Shown piece after piece: positions 60,757 through 64,000 of a DNA stretch of 64,000 nucleotides. Position 1 is the first letter of the stretch, and each line of letters opens with the position of its first letter. The stretch spans positions 64,414 to 128,413 of the forward strand of contig JBEGIR010000026.1 of NCBI GenBank assembly GCA_040224245.1. The letters run 5' to 3'. The stretch comes from Puniceicoccaceae bacterium (lineage in GTDB: Bacteria > Verrucomicrobiota > Verrucomicrobiia > Opitutales > JAFGAQ01). The position numbers were made by a program, and so were the translations under genes. The notes beneath the pieces are model-generated. The model saw nothing but the letters and a program-made list of their open reading frames with translations. It was not told the origin of the DNA and made no database searches.

Positions 60757-62928
60757 CTAGAATCCCAACGTTGCCGAAAATAACAGGGTGCGCGGCGCTC
60801 CGACAGTCAGGTATCCGGCTCCGGGATAACCACCTGCAGAGGCCCAATAGTTCTCATCAAAAATGTTTTCGACGCGCGCCCGAAGCGTCATGCTCGATCC
60901 ATTGTTCCATTCGAACACATAGCGAACACCAACGTCCAGTCGATCCCACGATGGAACCTTCTGCGTATTGCCACTGTCAGCCCACTGGGAAGAGGTATAA
61001 ATCCAGCGTCCCTGAAAACTGAAGCCTTCGAGGAAAGAGGGGTCCCATTCCATTCCCATATTCAGCTGGGTCTCCGGTGCTCCAATCGATGCATTTCCGC
61101 TCACATCCGTATCAATGAGGCTCAGTCCTCCCAACAGGCGCAATCCACTCAAGGGTTCACCAAACAGTTGCAGATTGAGGCCGCGGTTACGCTGGTCATC
61201 CAATACGCGAAACACCCCATCCGAGCCAACACCCGCGATGGGTTTTTCACTCTGATACAAGCCCAAGGATCCGCCAACCCTTGCAAAATCAAATTTCAGT
61301 CCGACTTCCCACTGCTCCGTCGCATAGGGATCCAGTGCTTCGCCTGCATTGACCACCACCGTATCTCCTGACTGCGACGGCGCAACGTCACCGCGAACCA
61401 GGCCTTCGATCATGTTGACATAAATGGAATAGGCTTCCCCCAAACGCCATACTGCACCCAGCACTGGCGTGACTGCCTGCTCCGAATACGAAGACAACTG
61501 CGCACCTGTGTTGTAGTCGTAGCTGTAGGTCTCAATCTGCTGTGAACGCAATCCCAAGGTCAGCTGCAGTCGCTCCTCAAACCACAACAGCGTGTCGGCC
61601 AGTGCCAGGCTTCGCGTGCGCGTGCGCTCCGTTCTCAGGGGTGCATTCATGTCGCCCCCTACAAAAAAATTCGCTTCCGGTGCCGCAACAGCCACAGGTT
61701 CATCAATCGAAATTGCAAACCCACCAAAATCCGAGAAGGCATAGGCATTGTCCGACTCCAGCTCATAAACCGAAGCCGATACGACGAGCTGATGCAGAAT
61801 CGACCCGGTTTCAAACTTTCCGCGCAGGCCAAGTTCCCCCGTGAGCACATCGTCCTCACGCACATTGTCAAATCGATAGGCGGAACCCGTTCCATCCGCT
61901 GCATAAACCGTCGGATTTGCGAACGAGTTGTCCTCCTCTCCCCGACGCAGGCCTGCACCCGCCCATGCCGTGATGTTTTCGCTGAGATCCCACTCAGCTC
62001 GCAGGGTTGCAAATACATCGGTCGAGTCCGAATAGGTCCAGGGCTGGGCAACAGATCGGGATGCATCCGGCGCATCCGGAATCTCAAGACCACTGCCAAT
62101 CGTGATGTTCGGCTGGGCCGCATCACGCTCGAGTCGCTGGTATCCCAGATCCGCCGAAAGCCGAATCCGTTCACCCCGATAGTCCAGCCCCACTACCCCA
62201 AGCTGCAGGCTGACCGATTCCCCATCAACTGCGGAATCCCCTTCCCGCACGGCAGCATTGAATCGCATACCCCAGCGCTCCTGCGCCAGGCGTCGTCCCA
62301 CATCGACCGCACCATAGAGCTGCCCTCCGCTCTGCACCCCCGTCGTCACGCGCGTTAAGGGAGCCGCGGGTGCCCGCTTGGGCATGATGTTGATGGCTCC
62401 TCCCAATCCACTTCCACCCGGTGCAGCACCATTCAGAAACGCATTTGCTCCACGCAGCACTTCAACGCGCTCAATCAGTTCGGCCGCGAGGTATTGCCGC
62501 GGCAGTAGTCCATACAGTCCGTTGTAGGCCATGTCGTCCGAATAGATCGGTAACCCGCGAACCATGTAAAGCTGCTGAAAATTGCCAAATCCCCTCGCAT
62601 TGCGAACCGACGGATCATTCAGCAACACTTCCGCAACGCTCGCCGCTTGCTGTTGTTCAATCAGTTCCTGGGTATAGCTGGTCACGTCAAAGGGTGTTGT
62701 CATGAAATCCATCGATCCCAAAATTCCCACCCGGGAACCACTGCCGACCTGCCCACCTTCATAGGCAACAGGAAGACCCGCCGCCGATGCATCAGAACTC
62801 GCCACCACCCGAAACGCATCCAAATCGATGATGCGATCTGATTCATCCACATCCGCGTACAGCAGTGATGTCAGTCCTCCTGTCAGCAACACCCAGGCCA
62901 TGCCCGATCCCATCGTCTTTTGTTTCAT
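60757..62928 (-). CDS. TonB-dependent (siderophore-type) receptor
   Basis: Outer membrane receptor for iron-siderophore or similar ligand; 723 residues. The signal peptide is WVLLTGGLTSLLYA, followed by a TonB-box-like region (about 30-45). The plug domain contains VAEVLLNDPSVRNARGFGNFQQLYMVRGLP and IERVEVLRGANAFLNGAAPGGSGLGG. The beta-barrel runs to a C-terminal Phe (LLFSATLGF). It precedes the PepSY protein by 46 bases from its chosen start and they are probably one operon. No Fur box was picked out by eye. Confidence 0.94.
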   Translation of the reverse strand: MKQKTMGSGMAWVLLTGGLTSLLYADVDESDRIIDLDAFRVVASSDASAAGLPVAYEGGQVGSGSRVGILGSMDFMTTPFDVTSYTQELIEQQQAASVAEVLLNDPSVRNARGFGNFQQLYMVRGLPIYSDDMAYNGLYGLLPRQYLAAELIERVEVLRGANAFLNGAAPGGSGLGGAINIMPKRAPAAPLTRVTTGVQSGGQLYGAVDVGRRLAQERWGMRFNAAVREGDSAVDGESVSLQLGVVGLDYRGERIRLSADLGYQRLERDAAQPNITIGSGLEIPDAPDASRSVAQPWTYSDSTDVFATLRAEWDLSENITAWAGAGLRRGEEDNSFANPTVYAADGTGSAYRFDNVREDDVLTGELGLRGKFETGSILHQLVVSASVYELESDNAYAFSDFGGFAISIDEPVAVAAPEANFFVGGDMNAPLRTERTRTRSLALADTLLWFEERLQLTLGLRSQQIETYSYDYNTGAQLSSYSEQAVTPVLGAVWRLGEAYSIYVNMIEGLVRGDVAPSQSGDTVVVNAGEALDPYATEQWEVGLKFDFARVGGSLGLYQSEKPIAGVGSDGVFRVLDDQRNRGLNLQLFGEPLSGLRLLGGLSLIDTDVSGNASIGAPETQLNMGMEWDPSFLEGFSFQGRWIYTSSQWADSGNTQKVPSWDRLDVGVRYVFEWNNGSSMTLRARVENIFDENYWASAGGYPGAGYLTVGAPRTLLFSATLGF

Positions 62929-62931
62929 AGC

Positions 62932-62949
62932 TTCTCCTCAAAAGGAGGA
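62932..62949 (-). promoter_or_regulatory. hairpin covering the Shine-Dalgarno of the TonB receptor
   Basis: Just before the receptor ATG (62928), the minus strand reads ctcct, tttg, aggag, aagct, ATG. A perfect 5-bp stem (ctcct 62947-62943, aggag 62938-62934) with a four-base loop would occlude the AGGAG ribosome site. It may tune translation initiation. Confidence 0.45.
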
Positions 62950-63246
62950 ATTCTACGCAATCTGCTCACGCCGCACCACCCCCAGAGGGATAAGCATAAC
63001 CCCAAGACGGATTTTTTGTGCTACTATGATCCAGCAAGGGGCGTTTGCACCTGCTCCTTCACACGAATTCAGGCTCCGGTTTGATCCCAATCGTTGTCGG
63101 CGTAATGTGCTTCGGGTTTCCGCGAATCTCATTTGCATGTGTAACCGATGCACAAGCCGACACAGCCTTATTGAGTTTTCCCGGCAACTCTTAACCTTCC
63201 ATTTCAGGCCCTCAGGGTCTGAATCAACCCCAAACCCAACTCGCCC
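62950..63246. other. divergent intergenic region, nothing further recognised
   Basis: Together with the hairpin, this gap of about 318 bases separates the receptor from the BCCT transporter. It should contain both promoters. I see no clear promoter boxes, Fur-like site, RNA gene or ORF of convincing quality in it; the short frames that exist do not look coding. Confidence 0.4.
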
Positions 63247-64000
63247 ATGCATCAACCCGACACCCCACCTGAACATTCATCGGAGAAAAAACCGTGGATC
63301 GTGATCAATCCACCGGTCTTCTTTGCCTCCGCTATCCTGACGCTTGCCTTTGTACTCTACACAATCCTCTCCCCCACATCGGCGGAGTTTGTCTTTGAAA
63401 AGGTGCAATCCTGGGTTGTCGAATCTGCAGGCTGGTTCTACATCCTTTCAGTCGCAGGATTTCTGGTGTTTGTCATCTTCCTAGCGCTTTCACCCTACGG
63501 AACCATTAAACTCGGTCTGGACCACAGTGAGCCGGACTACAGTTACCTCTCGTGGTTTGCCATGCTTTTTTCCGCTGGTATGGGCATCGGACTCATGTTT
63601 TTCGGAGTTGCCGAACCCATCATGCACTACGTCTATCCTCCCGTTGGCGAAGGGGCCACAGTCGAGGCCGCACGGGAAGCCATGCGCATTACCTTCTTTC
63701 ACTGGGGAGTACACGCCTGGGCCATCTACGCCATCGTCGCGCTATCCCTCGCATATTTTGCGTTTCGCCACAATTTGCCACTCACCATCCGTTCCGCATT
63801 TTACCCGTTGATCGGAGAAAAAATTTACGGTCCCATCGGTCACACAGTCGATACCTTTGCCGTGCTTGGCACTATCTTCGGTGTCGCGACTTCGCTCGGA
63901 TTTGGGGTCATCCAGGTCAATTCAGGACTCAACTATCTTTTTGACGTACCCACGTCGATCGCGGTTCAGGTTGTGCTGATCGCAGTCATCACCGCCATCG
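63247..64000 (+). CDS. BCCT family transporter (partial, runs off the window)
   Basis: Betaine/carnitine/choline transporter family, moving osmolytes across the inner membrane. The visible 251 codons start at ATG 63247 (MHQPDTPPEHSSEKKPW). They include the first helices (FFASAILTLAFVLYTIL, WFYILSVAGFLVFVIFLAL) and the signature region with GTIKLGLDHSEPDYSYLSWFAMLFSAGMGIGLMFF. AEPIMHYVYPP and a FFHWGVHAWAIYAIVALSLAYFAFRHN stretch are hallmarks of BCCT proteins. The C-terminal half is beyond 64000, so the substrate cannot be guessed. Confidence 0.93.
   Translation, partial: MHQPDTPPEHSSEKKPWIVINPPVFFASAILTLAFVLYTILSPTSAEFVFEKVQSWVVESAGWFYILSVAGFLVFVIFLALSPYGTIKLGLDHSEPDYSYLSWFAMLFSAGMGIGLMFFGVAEPIMHYVYPPVGEGATVEAAREAMRITFFHWGVHAWAIYAIVALSLAYFAFRHNLPLTIRSAFYPLIGEKIYGPIGHTVDTFAVLGTIFGVATSLGFGVIQVNSGLNYLFDVPTSIAVQVVLIAVITAI

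Overview
The window is a gene-dense bacterial chromosome segment that reads most like a flagellated member of Verrucomicrobiota (Opitutae/Puniceicoccales-like). This placement is an inference from three things seen together: a planctomycete/verrucomicrobia-type (PVM) bacterial microcompartment locus, a PEP-CTERM protein, and a complete flagellar export and motor block. Nothing looks like a phage, a plasmid or an insertion sequence. One tRNA gene (Gly, CCC) is present; there is no rRNA operon and no CRISPR array.

Layout. 0-8.6 kb: housekeeping genes (purN, ruvX-like, mannose-1-P guanylyltransferase, RidA-like, surE, trhO), plus a small signalling group: an MshEN-like protein, a CheY-like receiver, and a receiver fused to an AAA+ domain that has lost its ATP-binding motifs. 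A secreted repeat protein follows. 8.8-18.3 kb: fliP-fliQ-fliR-flhB-flhA-flhF, a small membrane protein, fliA, motA, motB and a small Cys-rich protein. 18.5-23.2 kb: a TolC / HlyD / LolC-type permease / LolD-type ATPase exporter with a strong hairpin-T terminator inside it. 23.2-27.4 kb: a purine phosphoribosyltransferase and OppABC. 27.4-35.3 kb: CheX-like phosphatase, gamma carbonic anhydrase, membrane pyrophosphatase, an ABC-2 exporter, ribA, two tiny membrane proteins (one, at 34970-35146, very short) and tRNA-Gly. 35.4-41 kb: cytochrome c/PQQ-type sugar dehydrogenase, a Ski2/Mtr4-like DExH helicase and a PEP-CTERM protein.

41-55.3 kb is the standout region. Reading leftwards from a divergent DeoR-type regulator, the minus strand carries pduL, two BMC-H genes, an acetate-kinase-like gene, a third BMC-H, a BMC-P, a pduP-like aldehyde dehydrogenase, two more BMC-P genes, a class II aldolase, an LDH/MDH-like dehydrogenase, rhaA and rhaB. 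Rightwards the regulator is followed by lutABC. Together these encode an almost complete route: L-rhamnose to rhamnulose to rhamnulose-1-P, then dihydroxyacetone-P plus lactaldehyde. Lactaldehyde is handled in the compartment through lactyl-CoA and lactyl-P to lactate, and LutABC oxidises lactate to pyruvate. Two similar 17-bp sequences in inverted orientation lie in the divergent intergenic region and are candidate operators.

55.3-64 kb: a secreted fasciclin-domain protein under a very AT-rich leader, an Old Yellow Enzyme reductase, a secreted beta-helix protein, a TonB-dependent receptor with a PepSY membrane protein, and the start of a BCCT osmolyte transporter cut off by the window edge. 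Coordinates are exact to the codon where a start is discussed; functions are assigned from motifs read by eye, without database searches.
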